64,000 bases of DNA, from contig CAYXSX010000002.1 of assembly GCA_964467925.1 (NCBI GenBank), positions 62,001-126,000 on the forward strand, given 5' to 3'. Below the pieces are notes generated by a model, which saw only the letters and a program-made list of their open reading frames with translations, did not search any database and was not told where the DNA came from. The stretch comes from CAYXSX01 sp964467925 (GTDB taxonomy: Bacteria > Pseudomonadota > Alphaproteobacteria > Micavibrionales > Micavibrionaceae). The first letter of the stretch is position 1; every line of letters begins with the position of its first letter. Of this stretch, positions 1 to 8,150 are shown piece by piece. Both the position numbers and the translations under genes were made by a program.

Positions 1-135
1 TCGATAATAGCTTCTTTTACCGGAGGTTTTGTAAGATTTTTAAGTTGATTCACGGCAGAAAAACATTCATGGTGCGAAAACGAATCATACTTTTAGTATG
101 AGTCAAGAAAGTTTTTTAAACAATAGTTTCTTTCC

Positions 136-891
136 ATGATCCTCTACCCCGCGATAGATTTAAAAGACGGCAAATGCGTGCGCCTGGTGCAGGGCGATAT
201 GACGCGCGACACCATCTATAACGAAAACCCGTCGGCGCAGGCGCATGAATGGGCGCGCGCCGGTTTTAGCTGGCTGCATATTGTCGACCTCGATGGCGCG
301 GTGGAGGGATCGCCCAAAAACCACACCGCCGTGCGGGCTATTTTGAAAGAAACCGACATCCCGGTGCAGCTCGGCGGCGGCATTCGCAATATGGCCCAGA
401 TCGAGCATTGGATAGGTGAAGGCGTCAGCCGCGTAATATTGGGCACAGCCGCCGTGCGCGATCCCGACCTTGTGCGCAAGGCCTGCCACGAATTCCCCGG
501 TCAAATCGCCGTGGGCATTGATGCGCTGGGCGGCGAGGTCATGGTTGATGGCTGGGTGGACGGCTCGAACATTCAGGCGAGCGAATTGGCCGCGCATTTT
601 GAAGATGCAGGCGTGGCCGCGATTATCTACACTGATATCGACCGCGACGGCACAGGGCGCGGCGTTAATATCGTTGCCACTATCGCGCTGGCGCAATCGA
701 CCGAAATTCCCGTCATCGCCTCGGGCGGCGTGGGCAGTCTTGAGGATTTACGTCTTGTCAAAGAAGCCGCTGGGTACGGTGTTCAGGGCGTGATCATCGG
801 CAAGGCGCTGTATGACGAACGCATTACTCCCGAAGAAGCACTGGCCGTCGCGGCGGACGACAGTGTTTCCGCGGCGGCGAATGAGGCTTAG
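136..891 (+). CDS. hisA: HisA, phosphoribosylformimino-AICAR ribotide isomerase
   Basis: This (beta-alpha)8 barrel enzyme performs the Amadori isomerisation of ProFAR to PRFAR, the fourth step of histidine synthesis, in the cytoplasm. The sequence opens with the family start MILYPAIDLKDGKCVRL, with the catalytic Asp of AIDL at residue 8. It carries the phosphate-binding LGGGIR and ASGGVG loops, the second catalytic Asp in VGIDA near residue 128, and the DIDRDGTG strand. At 251 residues it has the usual length. hisF follows after 3 bases, so the two are co-transcribed and probably translationally linked. hisH, which often sits just upstream in this group, is not in the window. I see no clear Shine-Dalgarno, but homology fixes the ATG. 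Confidence 0.97.
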   Translation: MILYPAIDLKDGKCVRLVQGDMTRDTIYNENPSAQAHEWARAGFSWLHIVDLDGAVEGSPKNHTAVRAILKETDIPVQLGGGIRNMAQIEHWIGEGVSRVILGTAAVRDPDLVRKACHEFPGQIAVGIDALGGEVMVDGWVDGSNIQASELAAHFEDAGVAAIIYTDIDRDGTGRGVNIVATIALAQSTEIPVIASGGVGSLEDLRLVKEAAGYGVQGVIIGKALYDERITPEEALAVAADDSVSAAANEA

Positions 892-894
892 GCC

Positions 895-1665
895 ATGCTC
901 AAAACCCGCATCATCCCCTGTCTGGACGTGAATAATGGCCGCGTGGTCAAGGGCGTGAATTTTGTCGATCTGATTGATGCCGGCGACCCGGTGGAACAGG
1001 CCAAGCTTTACAACGATCAGGGTGCGGATGAGCTTTGTTTTCTTGATATTACCGCTACATCCGATAACCGCGGCACCATTCTGGATGTCGTGCGCCGCAC
1101 GGCGGAAGAGGTATTCATGCCGCTCACCGTGGGCGGCGGCGTGCGGGAAATGAAGGATATTCGGAATTTGCTTAACGCCGGGGCGGACAAGGTATCCATT
1201 AATTCGGCGGCTGTAACCAACCCCGAATTTGTTAAGGAGGCGGCCAATAGATGCGGCTCGCAATGTATCGTCGTGGCGATCGATGCGAAATCCAGCGATA
1301 ATCCGGCTTGCAAAAGCGGGTTTGAAATTTTCACCCATGGCGGGCGTAAGGAAACGGGCATCGACGCCGTTGAATGGGCGCAAAAAATGGCCGATTACGG
1401 GGCGGGAGAGCTCCTCCTGACCTCCATGGACCGCGACGGCACGCGGGCCGGATTTAACATCCCGCTAACCCGCGCGGTGGCGGACGCCGTTTCCGTGCCC
1501 GTGATCGCCTCTGGCGGTGTGGGCAATCTTGACCATCTGGTGGAGGGGGTGCGGGACGGCCATGCCTCCGCCGTGCTCGCCGCCTCTATCTTCCATTTCG
1601 GCGATTATACGATTGGCGAGGCCAAAGCGGCGATGGACGCGGCGGGGATTGCGGTTAGGCCTTGA
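895..1665 (+). CDS. hisF: HisF, imidazole glycerol phosphate synthase cyclase subunit
   Basis: HisF takes ammonia from the HisH glutaminase and converts PRFAR to imidazole glycerol phosphate and AICAR. The start LKTRIIPCLDVNNGRVVKG contains the catalytic Asp at residue 11, and the second catalytic Asp lies in VVAIDAK near residue 130. TVGGGVRE and ASGGVGN are the phosphate-gripping loops, and LLTSMDRDGT is the family strand. It has 256 residues, normal for the family, and lies 3 bases after hisA. A palindromic repeat follows the stop codon. The partner hisH and the downstream hisE/hisI are not seen here. Confidence 0.97.
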   Translation: MLKTRIIPCLDVNNGRVVKGVNFVDLIDAGDPVEQAKLYNDQGADELCFLDITATSDNRGTILDVVRRTAEEVFMPLTVGGGVREMKDIRNLLNAGADKVSINSAAVTNPEFVKEAANRCGSQCIVVAIDAKSSDNPACKSGFEIFTHGGRKETGIDAVEWAQKMADYGAGELLLTSMDRDGTRAGFNIPLTRAVADAVSVPVIASGGVGNLDHLVEGVRDGHASAVLAASIFHFGDYTIGEAKAAMDAAGIAVRP

Positions 1666-1670
1666 TCACA

Positions 1671-1756
1671 TCGTCATTGCGAGCGCAGCGAAGCAATCCA
1701 GTACTACAAGCACCATTTCTGGATTGCTTCGTCGCTAACGCTCCTCGCAATGACGA
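1671..1756. repeat. Dispersed palindromic repeat, CATTGCGAG type
   Basis: The left arm begins TCGTCATTGCGAGCG and the right arm ends CTCGCAATGACGA, with an inner pair of CAATCCA and TGGATTG. Related elements with the same outer arms occur at 8779-8877 and 10527-10619. It fills the space between the convergent hisF and M23 peptidase genes. It could fold as a bidirectional hairpin in either transcript, but there is no U-tract typical of an intrinsic terminator. Confidence 0.85.
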
Positions 1757-1762
1757 ATGGCT

Positions 1763-2773
1763 TTACTCCACCCTTACATTCCTTGATATTTTCCGCGGCT
1801 CTAACCCTTTGCGGGTATAGGTGATTTCCCCGTTATAGGTTCCGGCGGGCAGGGTTCCCGCACCGCTGGAGGTGCGGCCGGTATAGTAATAAACTGGCCC
1901 GAGACGGTTTTCTTCTGCCGTGATATGCCGCTCGGCAAAGATCTGGCCGTTTGTGTCCGTGATTTTTAGCGTAATTTCATCGCCCGTACGAAGCTGGTAA
2001 AACCCGGCCCATAGCGCCAACCCCCCTCCGCCCGAAGATAGGCTTTCCGGCGCTCCCGCCCCGCTACGTATCGCCGCGAAATCCGGCGTGCCCGCACTAA
2101 AGCCCGCATCGAACACCGTGATCGGCTCATAGGGCATGTTGCCCTTCCAATAGCTGCGCTTGAACCGCCCGCAACCGGCGCTTGTGGTTTCTCCGGTATA
2201 GGGGTCGAGCACCGCCCCGCCTTTGACTGCGCCGAAGTGAAGATGCGGGAAGCGGCTTAAGCCCGATTGCCCGATTTGCGCTATTTTCTGCCCCGCTTTT
2301 ACCTCGTCATCGATCGCCACGCTGAGCGAGCCGTTCTTCAGGTGACAGTAAAGCGTGCTTAAGCCCCCGCCATGATCGATCAGAACCGCGTTACCGCATT
2401 CCTTACGTGCTTCCTTGATGGCCTCAAACTCTTCGTTTGTTTTGACGCTGTCGCTTTCCCCGTTGCGAAGGCGCATCACTTTGCCGTCCGCGGCGGCCAG
2501 AACGTCTACGCCCGTCTCCATTTCCGCGCGGCTGCGTAAGCCATAATCAACGCCCTTGTGCTCGTCCTCGGTTTTTACGCCGCAGGTAAAATCGCTATGC
2601 GCCCCCTTTTGCGCGTCCACATCGACGTAATTGACGGTCCAGCAATTTTGCCCGAGCGTGCACGCGGCTGGAAAGGCGAATAACGGTTCGTCTGCAGCTC
2701 TTGCGTCGGAGGCTTTGCATAAGCCCGCACAGAATAGTATAAATGGAAGAAATGTCAGAAATCGCAAATTCAT
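1763..2773 (-). CDS. Exported M23-family metallopeptidase
   Basis: This is a LytM/M23 zinc endopeptidase expected to act on peptidoglycan cross-links in the periplasm. Starting at the ATG at 2773, the first 25 or so residues form a signal peptide (MNLRFLTFLPFILFCAGLCK...ARA). The zinc ligands are visible as HKGVDYG (H and D) and the HLHFG motif. The reader can see the usual EVKAGQKIAQIGQSG turn between them. A roughly 90-residue beta-rich C-terminal region follows the peptidase domain. An in-frame ATG at 2827 would add 18 residues in front of the signal peptide, which I think less likely. The gene is convergent with hisF. Confidence 0.85.
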   Translation of the reverse strand: MNLRFLTFLPFILFCAGLCKASDARAADEPLFAFPAACTLGQNCWTVNYVDVDAQKGAHSDFTCGVKTEDEHKGVDYGLRSRAEMETGVDVLAAADGKVMRLRNGESDSVKTNEEFEAIKEARKECGNAVLIDHGGGLSTLYCHLKNGSLSVAIDDEVKAGQKIAQIGQSGLSRFPHLHFGAVKGGAVLDPYTGETTSAGCGRFKRSYWKGNMPYEPITVFDAGFSAGTPDFAAIRSGAGAPESLSSGGGGLALWAGFYQLRTGDEITLKITDTNGQIFAERHITAEENRLGPVYYYTGRTSSGAGTLPAGTYNGEITYTRKGLEPRKISRNVRVE

Positions 2774-2877
2774 GAGGGTATTAAAACAAATTACCCGGTG
2801 AAACCAAAGGCGAATATTTTTTGACATAATGTTACAAAATCCGTTATAAGCGTGTAGTTTTTAACTGGGTAAAAGTA

Positions 2878-3888
2878 ATGCGAAGTGCACGTTATTATAA
2901 TTCAGTCGGCGTAAGAGAAATGGTTTCCGCCGCAAATTATGATCCTGATATACATGGGACGGATTTGTGTTGCTCGGATCCATTATGCGATGCGCCGGTA
3001 GTTTTCCGTCGCTGTGAAATGTCCCATGGCGGCAGCCATAGTCGGGATCCCCATTTTGCCAGTTTAAAACGCAGCGATCACCGTGAGGGGTGTCCCTCTA
3101 TCGAATGGGATTACGAAAGCGATCATAACAGTGTGACTTTGAGTGATGCCGTTTTAAAAGGGCACCCCATTATCCTGAATATGAATTTTTTTCTGGGGCA
3201 CCCTCTGTTTCTGGAATTCGGGAGAGCAGCAAGAACAGAAGAAATAAACAGCCGTTATAACGACTTCCGGCACCGCCATGCACATGCCTCGCAAAGCATT
3301 AAATCCTTGCGGGAGTTTCAACAGTTTATTGCAAAAATAAGGCAAAAATATCCTGAAAGTCTGGCCAATATTTTCGTGGCACATTGTCAGGATTTACGAC
3401 CGTTGGAACGCTTTACAATCGGCGATAACCAAGAGATATTACAAAGCCTGTTTGGTTCCCTTGTTAAAGATCCACGCGCCTCAATTGAAAATAACGGCGT
3501 GGTTATCGGTTTTCCCCGCTTGATCAAGCTTCATCCCACACAACGTGAATTGCAAAGAGCCCAAATGGGAGGTACGTCCGTTTCCGGCAATCCAATTACG
3601 CTGGAAACCGCAGGGGGCGCTTCGCTAATTCTTCTGAACCGAATTAATTTTCCAGACACCGCTTTGCGTCAGCAATTCATGAGTTTTGCGCCGAATGAGG
3701 TGATAGCCACACCCTCGTTAAAACGCGGTGAAATTGAGGCGGGGCACAGAAAATTCAGAGCCGGGGAAACAGCATTTATTTCCATGAATTGGCGCGTAGC
3801 ATCGGCTCAGCAATTCACTCCTGCCCCCGATGCGAAACCTACATTCAAGCCGGAGCAGCCGCCTCTTCCCGGGATAGCCGCCGAATAA
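2878..3888 (+). CDS. Hypothetical protein with an N-terminal Cys/His cluster
   Basis: I do not recognise this 336-residue protein as a named family. Residues 30-75 contain CCSDPLCDAPVVFRR and then DPHFASLKRSDHREGC. This spacing of Cys and His resembles the small zinc-binding module at the start of CoiA-like proteins, so metal binding is plausible. The rest is soluble, with no signal peptide or membrane segment, and ends in a proline-rich tail. GGGTAAAAG-like bases precede the ATG. It is convergent with hslU, leaving 2 bases between the stops. Its base composition is more AT-rich than the his and hsl genes, suggesting accessory origin. Confidence 0.7.
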   Translation: MRSARYYNSVGVREMVSAANYDPDIHGTDLCCSDPLCDAPVVFRRCEMSHGGSHSRDPHFASLKRSDHREGCPSIEWDYESDHNSVTLSDAVLKGHPIILNMNFFLGHPLFLEFGRAARTEEINSRYNDFRHRHAHASQSIKSLREFQQFIAKIRQKYPESLANIFVAHCQDLRPLERFTIGDNQEILQSLFGSLVKDPRASIENNGVVIGFPRLIKLHPTQRELQRAQMGGTSVSGNPITLETAGGASLILLNRINFPDTALRQQFMSFAPNEVIATPSLKRGEIEAGHRKFRAGETAFISMNWRVASAQQFTPAPDAKPTFKPEQPPLPGIAAE

Positions 3889-3890
3889 AC

Positions 3891-5237
3891 TTACAAAATA
3901 AATTTCGACAGATCCGAGGATTTCACCAGTTCTTCAACATTTTCCCGCACCATATCGGCGGTGATCGTTACGGTCTCTCCGCTGCGGTCGCTGGCGGTAA
4001 AGGATAGCTCCTCCAGCAGTTTTTCCATGACCGTAAGAAGACGTCGCGCCCCGATATTCTCCACGTTCTCATTCACCTCGAAGGCCAGGCGCGCAATCTC
4101 GTCAATCGCTTCTTCCTCGAATTTCAGCATGACGTCTTCCGTACCGATCAGCGCGATATATTGTTTGATCAGGCTGGCCTCGGTGTCTTTCAAGATTGCC
4201 TTGAAATCCTCGACCGTCAGCGCGCGCAACTCGACGCGAATGGGCAGGCGGCCCTGAAGTTCGGCCAGCAAATCCGACGGCTTGGCGTAATGGAATGCGC
4301 CGCTGGCGATAAACAGCATGTGATCGGTTTTCACCGTGCCGTATTTGGTCGAAACGGTTGTCCCCTCGATCAGGGGCAGCAGGTCGCGCTGCACCCCTTC
4401 GCGTGAAACATCGCCTCCGCGCAAATCCTGCCGCGCGGCGATCTTATCGATTTCATCAATAAAGACGATGCCGTTTTGCTGCACCAGCTCCAGCGCCTCG
4501 GCAATAATCCGGTCCTCGTCCAGAAGCTTGTCCGATTCCTCGGCCATTAAAATCTCGTAGCTTTCCTCGATGCTGACCTTCTTCTTTTTCTTCCGCTCAC
4601 CAAAGGCTTTGCCGAACATATCGCCGACATTGATCATCCCCATCGATGCCCCCGGCATACCGGGAATATCCATCATTGACCCCAGCGGGTTGGAATTATC
4701 GTTCACTTCGATCTCGATCTCACGCTCGTTCAGCTCCCCGCTGCGGAGTTTTTCACGGAAAGAGGCGCGGGTTTTCTCCCCCGCCTGATCGCCCACCAGC
4801 GCGTCCAGCACCCGTTCTTCGGCGTACACTTCGGCCTGCGCCATCACGGTTTTGCGTAAACTCTCGCGCGTCATATGAATGGCGGCCTCGGTAATGTCGC
4901 GCACGATGGATTCCACGTCCTTGCCGACATAACCCACCTCGGTGAATTTGGTGGCTTCCACCTTGATGAACGGCGCATTCGCCAGTTTCGCAAGACGCCG
5001 CGCGATCTCGGTCTTACCCACGCCGGTCGGCCCGATCATCAGGATATTTTTCGGGTAAACCTCTTCCTGCAGCTCGGGATCAAGCTGCATCCGCCGCCAG
5101 CGGTTACGCAACGCGATGGCCACCGCCTTTTTCGCGTCCTTCTGGCCGATGATAAAACGGTCCAGTTCGGAAACGATCTCGCGCGGGGAAAAGGAAGGGA
5201 TGTTGGCGGCGTCCTGGGTTTTTTTCTTTGCTGTCAT
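3891..5237 (-). CDS. hslU: HslU, ATPase of the HslVU protease
   Basis: HslU (ClpY) is the AAA+ unfoldase that feeds proteins to the HslV peptidase in the cytoplasm. The chosen ATG at 5237 gives a short lysine-rich lead and then the family start FSPREIVSELDRFIIGQKDAK. Walker A is GPTGVGKTE, the pore loop is GYVGKDVES, Walker B is VFIDEIDKIA, and GARRLLTVMEKLLEE is the sensor-2 region. The C-terminus ends in KFIL, which fits the family role of the C-terminal tail in docking on HslV. An in-frame TTG at 5273 would extend it by 12 residues and is less likely. Unusually, hslV is not adjacent: an unknown gene lies between them. Confidence 0.96.
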   Translation of the reverse strand: MTAKKKTQDAANIPSFSPREIVSELDRFIIGQKDAKKAVAIALRNRWRRMQLDPELQEEVYPKNILMIGPTGVGKTEIARRLAKLANAPFIKVEATKFTEVGYVGKDVESIVRDITEAAIHMTRESLRKTVMAQAEVYAEERVLDALVGDQAGEKTRASFREKLRSGELNEREIEIEVNDNSNPLGSMMDIPGMPGASMGMINVGDMFGKAFGERKKKKKVSIEESYEILMAEESDKLLDEDRIIAEALELVQQNGIVFIDEIDKIAARQDLRGGDVSREGVQRDLLPLIEGTTVSTKYGTVKTDHMLFIASGAFHYAKPSDLLAELQGRLPIRVELRALTVEDFKAILKDTEASLIKQYIALIGTEDVMLKFEEEAIDEIARLAFEVNENVENIGARRLLTVMEKLLEELSFTASDRSGETVTITADMVRENVEELVKSSDLSKFIL

Positions 5238-5318
5238 GAGGGGAAGATATAACCGAATACGCGCAAATTTCAAGGAGGGGGTTATGTTTTATCCGGCATT
5301 ACAAACTCAATGTTGAAC

Positions 5319-5771
5319 TTAGACTATGCGGTAATCTATTGCCCCGGTCGAGGCATCACTTCTGGCATGTTCTGCGACAGGTAGCGTTCTATGATTCCGG
5401 CTCTCGTTGTTCAGTGTTTCTATCAGAACGTTAAGCACGTGCTTTTCTGCATCAACAGGTACGGCGCAAGTTTGAAAATTTGCAAACCACCCATGCACGT
5501 TTGGGCTATTTTTAGAGCCTGAAACATTAAAACTTCTCCCCGTTTCTAGCGCAAAGCCCTTGCTCTTGAACGCCTTTTCCAAAGCCGTGCGTGCCGCATC
5601 CAACTGCGCTTGGGTGGGTGGTTTATTGGAGGGGTCGGCGACCTTGTTTTCAACTACGGATACAGCAGACGGAAAAGCTGCTCTGAGAGCGCGCCGCCTT
5701 CTTCGCCCTACTTGATAAGGTTCCACCGGGGCATGTGAAGATAGAACAGAAAGATCTTCCGCAACACTCAT
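5319..5771 (-). CDS. Hypothetical protein inserted between hslV and hslU
   Basis: This 150-residue protein has no recognised family. It is basic near the N-terminus (GRRRRRALRAAF) and has a predicted helical middle (QAQLDAARTALEKAFKSKGF), with no signal peptide or membrane segment. A good ribosome binding site (CAGGGAATAAAATT) precedes the ATG. It lies on the same strand as hslV upstream and hslU downstream, so it may be carried on the hslVU transcript. Its composition is closer to the accessory genes in this window than to hslU. No function can be assigned. Confidence 0.65.
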   Translation of the reverse strand: MSVAEDLSVLSSHAPVEPYQVGRRRRRALRAAFPSAVSVVENKVADPSNKPPTQAQLDAARTALEKAFKSKGFALETGRSFNVSGSKNSPNVHGWFANFQTCAVPVDAEKHVLNVLIETLNNESRNHRTLPVAEHARSDASTGAIDYRIV

Positions 5772-5889
5772 AATTTTATTCCCTGTTTTTATTATTCAAG
5801 GACATTTTATTATTACTTTGCGGAAAATGACAAGACTGTGGCGCATAGATACTATGCGTTATCCACAATGCTGTAAAGAACGGGAAGGC

Positions 5890-6459
5890 TTAAAGGGTTT
5901 CGACCGTAATATTATTATTCGTGTAAACGCAGATATCCGCTGCAATCTCCAGCGATTTGCGTGCGATATCTTCGGCGCTCATTCCTTTTTGATCTACAAG
6001 CGCCCGTGCCGCAGCCAGCGCGTAATTTCCGCCCGAACCGATACCGATAATGCCGCCCACAGGCTCCACCACATCGCCGTTACCCGTTAAGATCAGGGAG
6101 GTTTCCTTATCGGCGACCGCCATCAGCGCCTCTAATTTGCGGAGATATTTATCGGTGCGCCAGTCTTTGGCGAGCTCGACACACGCGCGGGTTAGTTGCC
6201 CCGGATGAGCTTCCAGCTTGGCCTCCAGCCGCTCAAACAATGTGAAAGCATCGGCGGTTGAGCCCGCAAATCCGGCGATGATATTATTATCCTTGCCAAG
6301 GCGGCGCACCTTGCGGGCGTTGTTTTTCAAAACCGTATCGCCCATGGAGACCTGTCCGTCTCCGGCGATGACGACGTCCTTGCCCTTGCGAACAGAAATA
6401 ATGGTGGTGCCGCGCCATTTTTGCGCATCGGCGTAATGCATATGGTGATTATAGGTCAT
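5890..6459 (-). CDS. hslV: HslV, peptidase subunit of the HslVU protease
   Basis: HslV (ClpQ) forms the two-ring threonine peptidase that degrades proteins unfolded by HslU. The mature N-terminus is visible in KWRGTTIISVRK, where the Thr after RG becomes the catalytic residue after processing. GDGQVSMGDTVLK, AGFAGSTADAFTLFERLE and the GIGSGGNYALAAARAL helix follow the family closely. Two ATG starts are possible, at 6459 and 6441; either places a propeptide before the Thr. An upstream TTG at 6465 is unlikely. It is separated from hslU by an unknown gene. Confidence 0.96.
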   Translation of the reverse strand: MTYNHHMHYADAQKWRGTTIISVRKGKDVVIAGDGQVSMGDTVLKNNARKVRRLGKDNNIIAGFAGSTADAFTLFERLEAKLEAHPGQLTRACVELAKDWRTDKYLRKLEALMAVADKETSLILTGNGDVVEPVGGIIGIGSGGNYALAAARALVDQKGMSAEDIARKSLEIAADICVYTNNNITVETL

Positions 6460-6510
6460 AGCCAAATATATGGGCGTCTTCCCCGCCCCAAGTCAAGGGG
6501 GCCACTCTAC

Positions 6511-6695
6511 CTTTGTCATGCCCGCCTTGTGCGGGCATCCGGATTTTTTAACACGGAGAACACAGAGGTCACGGAGATATCCCGTAAGAGTTTAGCGCCG
6601 CAGGCTATAAACTGCCTTTGAAAAGGTTTTTATTGTGCGCCTTTGGCGCAGTCAAATAATGGCCGCTCGGTGTTCTCCGTGCGCTCCGTGTTAAA
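6511..6695. repeat. Compound palindromic repeat, ACACGGAG type
   Basis: A short inverted pair (GTCATGCCCGCC and GCGGGCAT) is followed by a larger imperfect palindrome. Its left arm (6548-6577) reads TTAACACGGAGAACACAGAGG and its right arm (6667-6695) reads TGTTCTCCGT...CTCCGTGTTAA. The arms enclose about 90 bases without an open frame. It separates hslV from the downstream end of the protease gene at 6701. Confidence 0.75.
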
Positions 6696-6700
6696 ACCCC

Positions 6701-8092
6701 TTATTCGCTCATCTCCACATCCAGCCGCCGCAACATATCGCCCACCGGGTTGAACAAATTCAGGCTGACGTCATAACCCGCATCGTCACCAAAACCCATA
6801 ACTGTCTGGCCGATGATATTGCCGTATTCATCCATCAATACGCCGCCGGAATTTCCGCCGTGAACGGCGACATCGGCCTGTATGAAATCCTGCTTGATGC
6901 CCCGCGCCTTGAAATCTTTCCGGTGTGCGCTGACGATTCCCTTGGTGAGCGTATCCTGCAGCCGCGTATAAAGCGGCGCGCCCAGCGCGTAGACCGTCTC
7001 CCCCACGGCGGGCCAATCCGTGCGGATGGGCGGGGTGACGATCTCCAGCCCTTCCGGGATTTCCTCAAGCTTGAGCAGCGCCACATCGCGCACCGGCTCC
7101 TTGCGCAGCACTTCGGCCACCAGCGCGTGCTCCTTATCTGCCGTTACGATTCGCACGCGCAGGGCATCGCCCACCACATGCGTATTGGTAATGATATGGC
7201 CCTGTTTGGTGATAAAAAACCCTGATCCGTGCCCCGCGCCCGCCTCCACCAGAACGGCGGCCTTGCGGGTTTTATCGGCATGTCGCGGGAGCGGTACGGT
7301 GCTGAGCGGGCGGTGCTCGATCACCACTTTTTCATCCGCATCAAACTGCCGCGGGCGGTCGCGCCATTTCTCGCGGGGCTTTTTGCGCCATCCTTCGGGC
7401 GGTTTTTCACCGTAAAACATCAGGCGGTGAAAGGCCGGATCGGCGCCCAGATTATGCGCCGCCATTTCAAAGGCCTGCGTGATCATTAGCGTCAGCCCTT
7501 CCGCATTGCCGTAGATCAGATCGGTATACCCCTCTTGCGTGGTTTTATAGGCGGTGCGACGGTGCAGGGCGTCATAGATCGTCCAGTCCACCTCCATATA
7601 CAGCTCGCCATCGATGCGGGTGGCAAGATCGCTGCCCAGGCCCAGGAAAAGCTCGTTGGGCGTGTCCATGCACCCGCTGACCTGCACATTCCTGATCGTC
7701 GCGCCCACGCGGTATTCGGCGCGCAGCAATTCCATTTCTATGTCTTCGGGGAAATTAAAATCCAGCGAGCCGGTAATATCGTATCCTTGCCCGTTCAGCG
7801 TATCCTTGAACGCGTCGCGCATATCGGAACTATCGGCGGCACCCGTAATAATATGGCGCTGGACGGGAATGAAATTCAGGCCGCAGCCGAGCCCGCCCGC
7901 CTGTATCTCGCCCAAATCCTGCCCTGTGGGAATATCGAACTTCACGCCGCTGAAATGAATGGGCGCGGGATGCGCATCTTCCGGCGGGATCAGGGGCGTG
8001 TGGTAATCTGCCTTTTTGACGTTGGTACAGGAGGCTGCCAGCACCAGCGCCGCCATAAGACATAAAAAGCTACGAAAACGGCGGAAATTCAT
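6701..8092 (-). CDS. Lipoprotein with a C-terminal trypsin-like serine protease domain
   Basis: The ATG at 8092 gives a lipoprotein signal peptide (MNFRRFRSFLCLMAALVLAASC), so the protein is probably anchored in the outer membrane or periplasmic face. The first half (about 240 residues) is an uncharacterised lipoprotein-like domain. The second half is a DegP/HtrA-type chymotrypsin fold with His in ITNTHVVGDA, Asp in PVRDVALLKLE and Ser in VHGGNSGGVL. No PDZ domain follows, which differs from DegP. An in-frame extension to 8272 runs antisense into hisB and is unlikely. It is divergent from hisB with a 58-base shared promoter region. Confidence 0.88.
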   Translation of the reverse strand: MNFRRFRSFLCLMAALVLAASCTNVKKADYHTPLIPPEDAHPAPIHFSGVKFDIPTGQDLGEIQAGGLGCGLNFIPVQRHIITGAADSSDMRDAFKDTLNGQGYDITGSLDFNFPEDIEMELLRAEYRVGATIRNVQVSGCMDTPNELFLGLGSDLATRIDGELYMEVDWTIYDALHRRTAYKTTQEGYTDLIYGNAEGLTLMITQAFEMAAHNLGADPAFHRLMFYGEKPPEGWRKKPREKWRDRPRQFDADEKVVIEHRPLSTVPLPRHADKTRKAAVLVEAGAGHGSGFFITKQGHIITNTHVVGDALRVRIVTADKEHALVAEVLRKEPVRDVALLKLEEIPEGLEIVTPPIRTDWPAVGETVYALGAPLYTRLQDTLTKGIVSAHRKDFKARGIKQDFIQADVAVHGGNSGGVLMDEYGNIIGQTVMGFGDDAGYDVSLNLFNPVGDMLRRLDVEMSE

Positions 8093-8150
8093 GTATAGTG
8101 CCCTCTGCTTCTTTAAAGAAGTGTAACGAATTCGATGGTATGAGGAAAGC

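Noticed and set aside
1..135. Possible end of a gene upstream of hisA
   Set aside because: Two short frames are open at the left edge, but neither resembles a known protein and no decision is possible from so few bases.
4398..4413. parS-like half site (GCGTGAAACATC) in hslU
   Set aside because: Only one half matches, and the codons encode a segment (DVSREG) conserved in HslU for protein reasons.
5285..5317. A 10-codon frame with a very strong AAGGAGGGGG site
   Set aside because: It encodes only MFYPALQTQC and lies antisense to the hslU upstream region. With no conservation data it is more likely chance.
5859..5867. Perfect DnaA box TTATCCACA, with another (reverse) at 48646-48654
   Set aside because: Each is single and isolated, without clustered boxes or an AT-rich unwinding region, so they do not define an origin.
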